64,000 bases of DNA. Origin: RPQJ01 sp963726665 (lineage in GTDB: Bacteria; Pseudomonadota; Gammaproteobacteria; Steroidobacterales; Steroidobacteraceae). Positions within the stretch are counted from its first letter, which is position 1. Each line of letters starts with the position of its first letter. The stretch is taken from contig CAVSDW010000009.1 of assembly GCA_963726665.1 (NCBI GenBank), positions 62,001-126,000 of the forward strand. The letters run 5' to 3'. The translations under genes and the position numbers were made by a program. This document shows, one piece after another, positions 8,755 through 18,628 of the stretch. The notes beneath the pieces were generated by a model. The model saw nothing but the letters and a program-made list of their open reading frames with translations. It had not been told where the DNA came from and ran no database searches.

Positions 8755-8802
8755 CCGGCTGCCGCGGCGGGCACGGACCGCGTGGCAGGCGCACGCCGGT
8801 CG

Positions 8803-10590
8803 CTACGGAATCCGGTCCTGCCAGTCCACCCACTCGACCGGGTGAGTCGCGACGTACGCCTCCACGGCCTCGCCGACGGTCGTGTGGAAGGTCTGCTCGC
8901 CGAAGCGATTGAAGATCCCGAACCGCTTGAGCTTGTCCTTGACCGGGTCCTTCATCTCCGCGAAGCAGAGTTGGACGCCTGCCGCGCGCAGTGCATCCTG
9001 GAGTTCGCAGAGCATGTCGGCCGCGGTGACGTCGACGCTGGTGACCGGTTCCGCCGCGACCACGACCCAGCGCGCGGGCGTCGGCGACGCCGCGACCGCG
9101 TCGAGCACGCGGTCGTGGAAGAGTTCCGCGTTGGCGAAGAAGAGCGGCGCATCCCAGCGGAACAGCACCAGACCGGGAATGCGCTGCGCCTGCGGGTAGC
9201 GAGTGATGTCGTGGTAGCCCCGGACGCCGTCGACGCGCCCCAGCACGGCGAAGTGCGGCCGCCACCCGTCCCAGAGAAATTCGATCACGGCGATCACGAT
9301 CGCCAGGCCGATGCCCGGAATGGCTCCGAACAGCGCCACGCCCGCGAAGCAGGCCATCGACAGCCAGAATTCCCACTGCTGGATCCGGTAGATGCGACGC
9401 AGGTCGGCGATCTCGATGAGCCCGATGGCGGACGCGATCACGACCGCGGCGAGCGCAGTGCTGGGCAGGTACTCGAGCAGGGCCGGGGCCAGCACCAGCA
9501 GCAGCGCGATGGCCAGTGCGCCGACCACGCCGGTAAGCTGCGTCTTCGAGCCGGCCGCCTCCGCGACCGGCGTCCGCGATGCACTGCTGCTGATCGGGAA
9601 TCCCTGGAAGAACCCGGCCGCGAGGTTCGCGGCGCCCAGGCCCACCATCTCCTGGTTCGGGTCCACCGGGGCGCGCAGGCGCGCTGCGTAGGTCCTCGAA
9701 AGCACGCTCGTGTCGGCGAACGAAACCAGCGCGATCGCAATGCCGCCGGTGATCACCGGCACGAGGTCGCCGAAACCGATGAGCGGAATGGCCAGCGAAG
9801 GCAGGCCCTGTGGCAGCGCACCGAGCACGGCCACGCCCGCATCGGCATGTACACCGGACAGCGCAACGACCAGCGTCGCCACAACGACGGCGATCAGGAT
9901 GCCCGGCACCCGCGGATAGCGCTTGAGCACCAGGATCAGCGCGAGCGCGCCGCCGCCGATGGCGAGCGTTGTGCCATTCGTGCTGCCTGCCAGCACCTGC
10001 TTGACGATGCCCCAGGCCTGGAGCACGGGTCCGTCCGCCTTGACCGAGAATCCGAACAGCTTCGGGATCTGGCTCAGGATGACCGTGAGCGCGATGCCGT
10101 TCATGTAGCCGTAGCGGATCGGCTTCGACAGCAACTCGGTGATGAACCCGAGGCGTGCGAGGCCCGCCCCGATGCACACGAGTCCCGACACCACGGCCAG
10201 GGCGCCGGCGATCGCGACCGCACGATGCGGGTCACCCGCCGACAGCGGCAGCACCACCGCCAGGATCACCGCCGCGAGCGAGGAATCCGGGCCCAGCACG
10301 AAGACGCGGCTCGGGCCGAAGAGCGCGTAGACGAGCAACGGGACGATGGTGGCGTAAAGACCATAGATGCCGGGTACGCCCGACGCCTCGGCATAGGCGA
10401 TGCCGACCGGCACGAGCATCGTGGTGAGCACGAGGCCGGCGAGGATGTCGCGCGGGAGCCATGACCGCTCGTAACTGCGCAGAGTGACGAGCCCCGGAAA
10501 CCAGCGCATGAATCCCGACGTGGCAGCGAGCGACGTGCGAGGCACGCGGCCCTGCTCGGGCGGCGAGGTCGGAGGGGGGGATTCGCTCAT
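8803..10590 (-). CDS. SulP-family anion transporter with STAS domain
   Basis: A 595-residue SLC26/SulP permease of the inner membrane. Ten to twelve hydrophobic helices lie at residues about 40-440, beginning after a proline-rich cytosolic leader; the signature region reads LVPVGIAYAEASGVPGIYGL. A C-terminal STAS domain (about 470-590) contains VDVTAADML, the usual phosphorylation/NTP-site loop. Family members carry sulfate, bicarbonate or dicarboxylates; the substrate cannot be told here. ATG at 10590 is preferred over a longer frame to 10788 that lacks a plausible leader. It is monocistronic and divergent from the next gene. Confidence 0.93.
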   Translation of the reverse strand: MSESPPPTSPPEQGRVPRTSLAATSGFMRWFPGLVTLRSYERSWLPRDILAGLVLTTMLVPVGIAYAEASGVPGIYGLYATIVPLLVYALFGPSRVFVLGPDSSLAAVILAVVLPLSAGDPHRAVAIAGALAVVSGLVCIGAGLARLGFITELLSKPIRYGYMNGIALTVILSQIPKLFGFSVKADGPVLQAWGIVKQVLAGSTNGTTLAIGGGALALILVLKRYPRVPGILIAVVVATLVVALSGVHADAGVAVLGALPQGLPSLAIPLIGFGDLVPVITGGIAIALVSFADTSVLSRTYAARLRAPVDPNQEMVGLGAANLAAGFFQGFPISSSASRTPVAEAAGSKTQLTGVVGALAIALLLVLAPALLEYLPSTALAAVVIASAIGLIEIADLRRIYRIQQWEFWLSMACFAGVALFGAIPGIGLAIVIAVIEFLWDGWRPHFAVLGRVDGVRGYHDITRYPQAQRIPGLVLFRWDAPLFFANAELFHDRVLDAVAASPTPARWVVVAAEPVTSVDVTAADMLCELQDALRAAGVQLCFAEMKDPVKDKLKRFGIFNRFGEQTFHTTVGEAVEAYVATHPVEWVDWQDRIP

Positions 10591-10715
10591 GGCTGCGCGA
10601 GTCGAGGCCGGTCGGGACAGGACGATATCACGCGGCCCGGCCAGGGAAAGCCTGAACGAAGCGGCTTGAGCAGGCCGTGGTAGAGTTCCGCCGCACCGAG
10701 AGGGACACATTCGGA

Positions 10716-12572
10716 ATGGACAACGCCGACGTCGACAGCCTCTGGGTCCGTCTTCGCCGCCGCAAGGTGGTGCAGTGGGGCGTCGCATACGGAGCGGGCG
10801 CCTGGGGCCTGCTGCAGGGCCTCGCCTACGCCACCGCCACCTTCCACTGGCCGGCGATGCTGCAACCGCTCGCGACCCTCGGGCTGCTGATCGGGCTGCC
10901 GATCGTGCTGGTGATCGCGTGGTACCACGGCGATCGGGGCCAGCAGCGCGTCACCGCCGCCGAGCTCGCGATCATAACGTTGCTCTTCCTGGTGGGCGGC
11001 GCGATGTTCTGGCGCTACGACCGCGAGAGCAACCTCGGTGCAGCCATGGCGCCCGCGGCAACCCCGCCGACGGCCGCTGCAACCACAGCCGCAACCACGG
11101 CTTCAACCGCCGCCGAGCACCCGCAGGATGCCCCGGACAACTCCATCGCCGTGCTGCCGTTCGTCAACATGTCGGGCGACCCCGCGTCCGACTACTTCTC
11201 CGACGGCATCAGCGAGGAGATCCTGAACGTGCTGGCGAGCACGCCGGAACTGCAGGTAGCGGCCCGCACGTCCTCGTTCGCGTTCAAGGGACAGCAGAAG
11301 GAGGTGCCGCTCATCGCGCGCGAGCTCAGGGTGCGCATGGTGCTCGAGGGCAGCGTTCGGCGACAGGACCAGAAGGTCCGAATCACGGCGCAGCTGATCG
11401 ACGCGAAGACGGGGTTTCACCTGTGGTCCGAGACTTATGATCGCGAGCTCAAGGACATCTTTGCGATACAGGACGAAATCGCCCGCGCGATCGGCGAGAA
11501 GATGAAAGTGCAGCTCGGCGGCGCGGGCCAGGGCGGGGTCCGAGCGCCGGCACGAAGAGCATCCAGGCTCACGACCATTACCTGCGTGGAATCGCGCTCT
11601 GGCAACGCAGGCGCGAAGCCGAGCTCTTCCAGGCGATCAAGGAGTTCGAGGCCGCGATCGCCGCCGACCCGGCGTACGCGTCCGCATACAGCGGACTTGC
11701 GCTCGCTTACGGAGTCATCGCCGACTACTCAGCCCGGATCAGTTACGAGGATGCAAATGCCCGGGCGACCGACGCCGCCGAGATGGCGCTGGCGCTCGAT
11801 CCATCGCTGCCGGAACCATACGCCGCACTGGGCAGCGTCGCGGGATACGAGAGACGTCGGGCGGCCACGCGAGCTCTGCTACAGCGTGCGATCGCACTGC
11901 GGCCGTCGTTTGCGACCGCGCATCAATGGCTGGGCACGGCGACGATGGCCGCAGGCGATCCGGTGGCGGGCCTCATGTCGCTGGAACGCGCAACCACCCT
12001 CGATCCGCGATCTCTCGTCGTCGCCGAGAACCTTGCCTACGCACTGACGACCGTCGGCCGCTACACCGAGGCTCGCGAGGCCTGCGAGCCGATCGTCGCA
12101 CTCGATCCGGACTACTACGGGTGTCAGATCCGCATCGGATTTGCGGAACTGCTGAACGGCCATCCGGAGGCGGCGCAACCATTCCTGGCCCGGGCCGCGG
12201 AACTCAGCAATCCCAGTGCCCTGCCGCTCGTCGCCGAGGTGCATCAAGGCGCTCGAGGGACGCGGCGACCGCCAGGCGCTGGCGCGCCGCCTCGCGGCAT
12301 TCCCGGTGCGCAGTTACCTCGAACGAGGCAGCGGCAACATCTTCAGCGACGCCGAAATGCCCGCGCTGCTGATGCTGCTCGGCGCGCCCGACCTCGCGCT
12401 CGACTATCTCGAGCGAAATCTCCGCAGAGCCATTCGGTACACTCGACTGGGCGATGATGATCCCGGCCCTGGACCCGATCCGTTGCGACCCCCGCTTCCA
12501 GGCGGTCGCCAGGAAGCATTGTCGGTCGACGACCTTCGCGCAGCGAAGACTTGCGGCAAGCCGGCAACCTGA
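10716..12572 (+). pseudogene. membrane-anchored TolB-like/TPR protein, multiply frameshifted
   Basis: The reconstructed product has two or three N-terminal membrane helices (VVQWGVAYGAGAWG and following), an Ala/Thr-rich linker, a TolB-like domain (SIAVLPFVNMSGDPASDYFSDG) and a TPR C-terminus. The frame changes near 11530-11545 (at GGGCGGGG), near 12235-12250 and near 12440-12460, with perhaps a fourth near 12510. Each segment is clearly coding: SIQAHDHYLRG after the first break, KALEGRGDRQALARRLAAF after the second, LDWAMMIPALDPIRCDPRF after the third. Homologues of this type are often called adenylate cyclase-like or winged-helix/TPR proteins. Either a decayed gene or an indel-rich stretch of assembly. 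It is the same TolB-TPR design as the TIR gene immediately downstream. Confidence 0.78.
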
Positions 12573-12643
12573 CTCCGGCGGCGCAGTTCCGGTTGGCCCG
12601 ATCGGCTGTGCTAGAGTGAAATCAGGCGACTCAGGGGTGGTCC

Positions 12644-14422
12644 TTGGCTGATATCTTCGTTTCCTATTCGCGACAGGACAAGGCGCGTGTCGCGCCGCTC
12701 GTGGCCGCGCTCGAGGCCGAGGGCTGGTCCATCTGGTGGGACCCGGCGATCACGCCGGGCGAGGAGTTCGATTCCCTGATCTCGAAGGAACTCGACGCCG
12801 CCCGGACCCTGCTCGTGGTCTGGACGGCCGCGTCCGTCGATTCGCGCTGGGTGCGCGGCGAGGCGCGCGATGCCGCCGACCGCGGCGTGCTGGTCCCGGT
12901 GCGTTTCGACAACGCGCGCCTGCCGATAGATTTCCGGGCCGTCCACACCACCGACCTCGACGCCTGGGGCGAGGATCCGCAGAACGCGGCCTTCCGCTCG
13001 CTCTGCCAAGCGCTCGAGGCCAAGCTCGGCGCGAAGAAAAAGAAGCCTGCAGCGACCGCGATCGCCGTCCTGCCGCTCGCGAACATGAGCGCGGATCCCG
13101 AGAACGAGTACTTCAGCGACGGCATGACCGAGGAGATCATCAACGCGCTCTCCAAGGTGCCGGGCATCCACGTGGCCTCACGCTCATCCTCGTTCGCGTT
13201 CAAGGGAAGAAAGGACGTCGATGCGCGGGAGATCGGCGAGAAGCTCGGCGTGACCACGCTGCTCGAAGGCAGCGTGCGCAAGGTCGGGAGCCGCATCCGC
13301 ATCGCGGCGCAGCTGGTGAACGTCGAGAACGGATACCAGCTCTGGTCGGAGACCTACGACCGGCAGCTCGAGGACATCTTCGCGGTTCAGGACGAGATTT
13401 CGCGCTCGATCGTCGAGGCGCTGAAGCTGAGGCTGACCGGTAACGAGGCGGCCGTGGTCGCCCCGACCAAGAACCTCGATGCATACACGACCTACCTCAA
13501 GGGTCGTTTTCACTTCAACAAGTTCACCGAGCTGGGCCTGCGCAAGGCCTACGATCTCTTCCAGAGCGCGCTCCTGCAGGACCCTGGATTCGCGCGAGCG
13601 TACGCGGGCATCGCGGATGTCTGGTGCGACCTCGCGGACGACTGGGTGGCACCCGACGACGCCTACCCGCGTGCGAAGTCGGCGGCCGAGCGCGCGCTGC
13701 AGCGCGACCCCGAACTCGCGGACGCGATGATTTCGATCGGCAAGGTGCTGTGCTGGCACGAGTGGAAGTTCGCGGAAGGCGTTCGCCACGTCGAGCGTGC
13801 GGTGGCGTTGAGCCCCAACAACGCGGAGGCGCACTGGGTGCTCGGCACCGCATTGCCGCTGGTGGGTCGCCTGCGCGAGGGCTACGAATCCGTGCGTCGC
13901 GCACTCGAGCTCGACCCGCTGCGAGTCGAGTACTTTGGCTGGGCCACGCGCCTGCTGCTCTACGGGAAGGACTACGAGGCCGCCCTGAAACAGGGCGAGG
14001 AGACGTTCGAGATCGACGAGAAGTACGGTCGCGGCTTCATCTTCGTCGGCTCCACCTATCTCGCGATGGGCGATGCGGAGACGGCGCTCGACTGGTTCCA
14101 GCGCGGCCAGAGCCTCGACACCGCCGTGCGCTCCTATGACGCTTTGATCGTCCGGGCGCTGGCTGCGCTCGGCCGCCGCGAGGAGGCCGAGGAGATTCTC
14201 GCACGCCTCGAGACCGAATCACGGCAGCAGTACGTGCGGGCCGAGTACCTGGCCATGGGCCATGCCGCCGTCGGCCACCTGGACCAGGCCTTCGGCGCGC
14301 TGGAACGTGCCTACCAGGCGCGTTCCGCGGGCCTCATCTACCTGCACCTCGACCCCGGCTACGAGCCGCTGCGGGTCGATCCTCGTTACGCCGAACTGGT
14401 GCAGCGTATCGGACTGCGTTGA
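12644..14422 (+). CDS. TIR domain-TolB-like domain-TPR protein
   Basis: A 592-residue three-part protein. Residues 1-125 form a TIR domain (DIFVSYSRQDKARV start; putative catalytic glutamate E73 in SRWVRGEARDAA). Residues 138-265 form a TolB-like/FlgO-like domain (AIAVLPLANMSADPENEYFSDG). Residues 285-590 are TPR repeats ending in DPRYAELVQRIGL. No signal peptide or membrane helix, so probably cytosolic. The start is TTG at 12644, with AGGGG at 12633-12637 six bases before it; no earlier ATG keeps the TIR motif. TIR domains of this kind can be NADases or signalling adaptors; which applies is unknown. A second copy of the architecture is at 50819-52615. Confidence 0.9.
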   Translation: MADIFVSYSRQDKARVAPLVAALEAEGWSIWWDPAITPGEEFDSLISKELDAARTLLVVWTAASVDSRWVRGEARDAADRGVLVPVRFDNARLPIDFRAVHTTDLDAWGEDPQNAAFRSLCQALEAKLGAKKKKPAATAIAVLPLANMSADPENEYFSDGMTEEIINALSKVPGIHVASRSSSFAFKGRKDVDAREIGEKLGVTTLLEGSVRKVGSRIRIAAQLVNVENGYQLWSETYDRQLEDIFAVQDEISRSIVEALKLRLTGNEAAVVAPTKNLDAYTTYLKGRFHFNKFTELGLRKAYDLFQSALLQDPGFARAYAGIADVWCDLADDWVAPDDAYPRAKSAAERALQRDPELADAMISIGKVLCWHEWKFAEGVRHVERAVALSPNNAEAHWVLGTALPLVGRLREGYESVRRALELDPLRVEYFGWATRLLLYGKDYEAALKQGEETFEIDEKYGRGFIFVGSTYLAMGDAETALDWFQRGQSLDTAVRSYDALIVRALAALGRREEAEEILARLETESRQQYVRAEYLAMGHAAVGHLDQAFGALERAYQARSAGLIYLHLDPGYEPLRVDPRYAELVQRIGLR

Positions 14423-14465
14423 GCGGCCCACCCATGGTCGCAGGCACCAGCTTCGCGGATCGTTT

Positions 14466-15614
14466 TCACCGCGCGCGCCGGCTCCCGGCGTAGAGGTCGA
14501 ACAGCAGCAGCTTGCAGGGGATGCTGCCGTTCATCAGCGGTATGGCTCGACTGGGCCTCAGGCCAATGGCCTTGTACGGTGAAGCCTCGGCAGCCAGGAT
14601 CGCCGCCTGCCAGCCGCTGAACTTCTGCTTCAGCGTGTCGCCCACCTCTTCATAGAGAATCCGGATGTCGCCCTCGCTGCTGCCGATGCGGTCGCCGTAC
14701 GGCAGGTTGGTCACGAGCATCCCGCGCTCGGCCGGGGGCTCGACGTCCTGGAAGCGGCGCGTCGCGAACGTCATGTACTTCTCGACCCGTGCCTTCAGCG
14801 CGCTCTTCTGCGCCATCGCGACGAAACGGGCATCGATGTCGGAGGCAACGACCGGCGCGGGCGGAGCGTCAAGCTTCTCGGCTCGCACCCGCTCCTGGGT
14901 CGTCCGCCACAGATCGCGATCGAATCCCTTCAACCACTCGAAGTAGAACTCGCCTTTCTTGCGATGAATCCGCGGTGCCTTGTTGACCGCGATCATCGCC
15001 GCCTCGATGGCGAGCGTGCCGCTGCCGCACATCGGGTCCAGGAACGGCTGCGTGCCGTCATAGCCGGCCATGATGAGGATCGCCGCGGCAAGCGTTTCCT
15101 TGAGCGGCGCGGGATGACCCTGCTCGCGATATCCGCGCTTGTGCAGCGATTTCCCGGAAGTGTCCAGGCTCAGCATGCAGCGGCCGCGCGCGAGATGCGC
15201 AACGACGACCACCCTGGGCTCGACCACGTCGACTTCGGGTACACGACCCTCGCTGCGCTGGAACACGTCGCGGATGCTTTCCCGCACCTGCGTGATGACC
15301 TGCTTCGGCGGCATGCCGTCGGTGTCGGCCCCGAGGCTCTCCACCATGAAGCCGTGCGGCTCGAAGAGCTCGTTCCAGTGAATGCGCCTGGCCTGCGAGT
15401 AGAGCATCGCAGGCGATTTCGCCGGCACCTCCTTGATGACCCGCAGGAGGCGGCTCGCGGTTCGCAGCTTGAGGTGCAGTTCATAAAAGAGCGCTTCGCT
15501 CGCCTCGAACGACACCGCACGAAACCCGGGGACGATGCCGGTCGCGCCCAGGACCTCGAGTTCGCGCACGAGGGCGGGCTTGGTCTCCTCGGGGCAGGTC
15601 GCGATCAGGCGCAT
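14466..15614 (-). CDS. THUMP-domain class I SAM-dependent RNA methyltransferase (RlmL N-terminal-like)
   Basis: A 382-residue methyltransferase. The N-terminal THUMP/ferredoxin-like region (1-160) is followed by a Rossmann domain with FLDPMCGSGTLAIEAA (191-206) and the N6/N2-amino-methyltransferase motif as NLPY (303-306; the family usually has NPPY). The KRGYREQGHPAPLKETLAAA segment is typical of the RlmL/RlmK family, which makes m2G2445 in 23S rRNA. The start at ATG 15614 gives the usual MRLIATCPEE beginning; a longer frame to 15719 adds unlikely sequence. It converges on the TIR gene. Confidence 0.9.
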   Translation of the reverse strand: MRLIATCPEETKPALVRELEVLGATGIVPGFRAVSFEASEALFYELHLKLRTASRLLRVIKEVPAKSPAMLYSQARRIHWNELFEPHGFMVESLGADTDGMPPKQVITQVRESIRDVFQRSEGRVPEVDVVEPRVVVVAHLARGRCMLSLDTSGKSLHKRGYREQGHPAPLKETLAAAILIMAGYDGTQPFLDPMCGSGTLAIEAAMIAVNKAPRIHRKKGEFYFEWLKGFDRDLWRTTQERVRAEKLDAPPAPVVASDIDARFVAMAQKSALKARVEKYMTFATRRFQDVEPPAERGMLVTNLPYGDRIGSSEGDIRILYEEVGDTLKQKFSGWQAAILAAEASPYKAIGLRPSRAIPLMNGSIPCKLLLFDLYAGSRRAR

Positions 15615-15715
15615 CGCAGTCCCGCGCGTCGAGCGCGAACCCTCCAATACCCGCGCGCGTGGCGACTGCGAGCCACTAGTGGACCGCAACCCGGACTTCC
15701 GGCACGGCGCTTGCC

Positions 15716-16744
15716 TCATTGGACACAGAGCACCTTGGCCCCCCGCACGTGCTTCAGCTTGAGGTCACGCAGCGCGCAGTTGGCCTCGTGCAGCGCGTAG
15801 GTCTCTATCACCGGGCGAATCGGGATCCCGGCGGCGAGGGCAAGGAAGTCCCGGACGTCGCTGCGCGCTACGTTGGCCACGCTCCTCAACTCCTTCTCCA
15901 TCCACAGGTGCCGCGGATAATCCAGGTTGAGAAGCTGCTGCCGGTCCGCGTCCTCCTTGCGGATGGCATTCACGACCAGCCGGCCGCCCGGCTCGAGGTT
16001 CTCGAGGGCCCTGATCACGGGCAACCAGGCCGGCGTCGTGTCGATGATGGCGTGCAACTTCTCAGGCGCCACCTGCGTCGTGTCGCCCGCCCAGACTGCG
16101 CCCAGCTCTCGCGCGAACTCGCGCTCTTCCGGTCGACGGGCAAAGACGTAGACCTCGGTGTCCGGACAGCGATGACGGACCATCTGCAGCACCAGGTGCG
16201 CCGAGGCACCGAAGCCCGTGAGACCCAGGCGCATGCCATTGCGCAGGCCGGCCAGCTTCAACGCGCGGTAGCCGATCGCTCCCGCGCACAGGAGTGGAGC
16301 GGCCTCGGCATCGGCAAGCGCTTCGGGGATCGGGTGCGTGAACTCCGCCGGCGCCGTCATGAATTCGGCGTATCCGCCGTCGGCGTCCCGCCCGGTGCCT
16401 CGAAATTCGGGACAGAGGTTCTCGCTGCCGGCGACACAGTGCTCGCAGTGACCGCAGGCCGAAAATATCCAGGCGACCCCGACGCGCTGCCCGACATCGA
16501 TTCCGGTCACCTTGGCGCCGCGCGAAACCACCTGGCCGACAACCTGGTGACCGGGTATCACCGGCAGGCGCAGCGGCGGCGCCCGGCCTTCGATCTCGTC
16601 GAGCTCGGTGTGGCACACGCCGCACGCGGCGACCCGGATCAGGACCTCGCCCTCCCCGGGCCGTGGCACCGGCACGTCGCGAAGGACGAGTGGGTCACGG
16701 CCAGCCGACAACGGCCCCGTCTCGAGCAGGACCATCGCCTTCAT
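15716..16744 (-). CDS. zinc-dependent alcohol dehydrogenase (MDR family)
   Basis: A 342-residue medium-chain dehydrogenase, probably oxidising alcohols or reducing aldehydes with NAD(P). The catalytic zinc ligands are C44 in CGVCHTEL and H66 in PGHQVVG; the usual glutamate after that histidine is glutamine. The structural zinc cysteines are C97, C100, C103 and C111. The nucleotide-binding turn is LTGFGASAHL, a variant of GxGxxG. It resembles the AdhP/zinc-binding alcohol dehydrogenase family proteins. The VOC gene upstream on the same strand ends 37 bases before it, so the two may be co-transcribed. Confidence 0.9.
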   Translation of the reverse strand: MKAMVLLETGPLSAGRDPLVLRDVPVPRPGEGEVLIRVAACGVCHTELDEIEGRAPPLRLPVIPGHQVVGQVVSRGAKVTGIDVGQRVGVAWIFSACGHCEHCVAGSENLCPEFRGTGRDADGGYAEFMTAPAEFTHPIPEALADAEAAPLLCAGAIGYRALKLAGLRNGMRLGLTGFGASAHLVLQMVRHRCPDTEVYVFARRPEEREFARELGAVWAGDTTQVAPEKLHAIIDTTPAWLPVIRALENLEPGGRLVVNAIRKEDADRQQLLNLDYPRHLWMEKELRSVANVARSDVRDFLALAAGIPIRPVIETYALHEANCALRDLKLKHVRGAKVLCVQ

Positions 16745-16780
16745 TCTGGCCCGCCCTTCACGTCGAATGCCGGCGCGGAC

Positions 16781-17221
16781 CTACAGCTCGAGCGGCGCAA
16801 CCTGCGCGATGCGTTGCGGCTCCCGTCGCCAGGCGTCGGACACGTCGACGTAGACCTCGATGCCGTTGCCGTCGGGGTCAGCGAAATACAGCGACTTGGT
16901 GACGTCGTGGTCGATCGGTGTGGTCGCGACACCCGCGGCGTCGAGCTTCGCCCTGGCCTCGCGCAGCTCGGCGAGGCTGTCGCCGATCTTGAACGCCACG
17001 TGATGCAACCCGACGGCGGACTCGCTGTGGCTGCTGCCCTCCCCGCTGACTTCCATCACGGCGAAATCGTGATGATTGCCGAGAGTAAAGAACGCCATCT
17101 TGAGGCCACCCTCGTCGAATCGGGCGCAGACTGGCAATCCGAGCACGCCGCCGTAGAACCGTTCGGCCCGCTCGCGGTCCCTCACTCGCAACACCACGTG
17201 CCCCAGGGAACTGATCTTCAT
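16781..17221 (-). CDS. VOC-family protein (glyoxalase/dioxygenase fold)
   Basis: A 146-residue two-module vicinal-oxygen-chelate protein. The expected metal-site positions are present: H8 in SLGHVVLRV, the histidine pair in VGLHHVAFK, and the glutamate in GNGIEVYVD near the C-terminus. This pattern fits a metal-dependent glyoxalase I or ring-cleavage-type enzyme; the substrate cannot be told. ATG at 17221 starts directly with the first beta strand, so a longer frame to 17266 was not used. Probably paired with the alcohol dehydrogenase downstream, which would suit detoxification of a carbonyl compound. Confidence 0.88.
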   Translation of the reverse strand: MKISSLGHVVLRVRDRERAERFYGGVLGLPVCARFDEGGLKMAFFTLGNHHDFAVMEVSGEGSSHSESAVGLHHVAFKIGDSLAELREARAKLDAAGVATTPIDHDVTKSLYFADPDGNGIEVYVDVSDAWRREPQRIAQVAPLEL

Positions 17222-17467
17222 GTTGGCTCCTCCACCGACGAACGCGAACCATGCTCCATCGAGCATGGCGGCGCAAGCCGCAACTCAGCGACCGTTCGCC
17301 GATGCCCGGGGCAGGTCCGGCTTGTGGTCGCCGATACGCTCGAGCGCGACGTCAAGGCCAAAGACGACGGGCAGCCTGCGTGGAGCAGGGTAAAGTCAGG
17401 TTGCATCCAGGCAAGAGCTGCATACAGGGGCGGCGGACGGGGACCTGCTGATACGATTGCTATCGCC

Positions 17468-18628
17468 ATGAGCAGCTGGGACGTCATCGTGGTCGGCGCG
17501 GGCGCCGTGGGAAGCTCGGCGCTGCGGGCAGCGAGCGAGACCGGTGCGCGTGTACTCTGCCTCGAGCAGTACACACCGGCGCACACACGGGGTTCGAGCC
17601 ACGGGCAATCCCGCATCTTCCGCCACGCCTACTTCGAGCATCCGGACTACGTTCCCCTCCTTCGCCATTCGACGGCGCGCTTCGAGTCTCTCGAGCGTGA
17701 ATCCACGGCGTCCCTGCTCCATCGCTGCGGCATGCTCGTCGTCGGGCCGCCCGGATCGGACGTCGTGCTGGGGTCGCTCGGCTCCGCGCAGGGCTGGGGA
17801 CTGGCCGTTGACGCGCTGAACGCCCCGGCGCTGCGCTCCCGTTTCCCATGGTTTTCGTTTGCAGGCGATGCGATCGGTTCATTCGAGGCAAACGCCGGCG
17901 TCGTGCGTCCCGAAGCGACGGTGGACGCATCGATACGCGTGGCCCGGGCACGTGCTGCGGAACTGCGTGTCGGCGCGTTCGTGCGGCGTATTGTCGAGGA
18001 CACGACCGGTGTGTCGGTGGAGACGGACCATGGCACGGAGCGGGCCGGGGCGGTGATCATCGCCGCCGGAGCGTGGACGTCGCGCCTGCTGCCGGAGCTT
18101 GCACCCCTGCTCACGGTGACCCGGCAGGTGCAGGCATGGTTCGCGCCGGTGGCCGGCGTCGACGCTTCGGCAATGCCATGCTGGCTGTACGATCGCGGGC
18201 CCGGCCTGCGACACGTTTACGGGCTCGCGCCGGATCCGGGGGCACCCGTGGACGTGAACGGCGCGCCATCCCTGTCACGCTACCCGAAGGTTGGGCTGCA
18301 TGGTTCCAGCGACGTCGTCGAGCCGGAGCTGGGCGCCGCCCCGGTCGACGACGACGACATCAAACGTCTCGGAACAGCGTATCGCAGCATCGCGCCTCGT
18401 CTGGCCGGCGAGCTGGTCGAAGCCGCCACCTGTCTGTACACGATGTCGCCGGACGGCCAGTTTCTCGTCGGTACCCGCCGAGGCTCGCGGCGTACGCATT
18501 TCGCGGCGGGGCTGTCCGGCCACGGGTTCAAGCTCGCGCCCGCGCTCGGCGATGCGCTCGCCGACCTTGCGCTCCACGGCCGGACGGATCTGCCGATTGG
18601 ATTCCTGTCGCCCGAGAGGTTTGCATGA
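17468..18628 (+). CDS. FAD-dependent amine oxidase, N-methyltryptophan/sarcosine oxidase-like
   Basis: A 386-residue DAO-family flavoprotein with the dinucleotide-binding start DVIVVGAGAVGSSAL and the MSOX/SolA-type region RGSSHGQSRIFRHAY at about 41-55. It would oxidise a secondary amine or N-methyl amino acid, giving an aldehyde, the free amine and H2O2. The covalent-flavin cysteine of SolA near the C-terminus is not evident (LSGHGFKLAP), so FAD may be non-covalent. ATG 17468 is the natural start. The stop overlaps the next gene as ATGA, so oxidase and dioxygenase are translated together. Confidence 0.86.
   Translation: MSSWDVIVVGAGAVGSSALRAASETGARVLCLEQYTPAHTRGSSHGQSRIFRHAYFEHPDYVPLLRHSTARFESLERESTASLLHRCGMLVVGPPGSDVVLGSLGSAQGWGLAVDALNAPALRSRFPWFSFAGDAIGSFEANAGVVRPEATVDASIRVARARAAELRVGAFVRRIVEDTTGVSVETDHGTERAGAVIIAAGAWTSRLLPELAPLLTVTRQVQAWFAPVAGVDASAMPCWLYDRGPGLRHVYGLAPDPGAPVDVNGAPSLSRYPKVGLHGSSDVVEPELGAAPVDDDDIKRLGTAYRSIAPRLAGELVEAATCLYTMSPDGQFLVGTRRGSRRTHFAAGLSGHGFKLAPALGDALADLALHGRTDLPIGFLSPERFA

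Noticed and set aside
9392..10464. Plus-strand open frames opposite the SulP transporter
   Set aside because: No recognisable domain; they mirror the transporter gene.
15719..17467. A very long open frame in front of the amine oxidase
   Set aside because: It reads the opposite strand of the alcohol dehydrogenase and VOC genes with Arg/Ala/Gly-rich shadow protein; the real start is ATG 17468.
17222..17467. Possible small gene upstream of the amine oxidase
   Set aside because: Only short Arg-rich frames without ribosome sites; no family signal.
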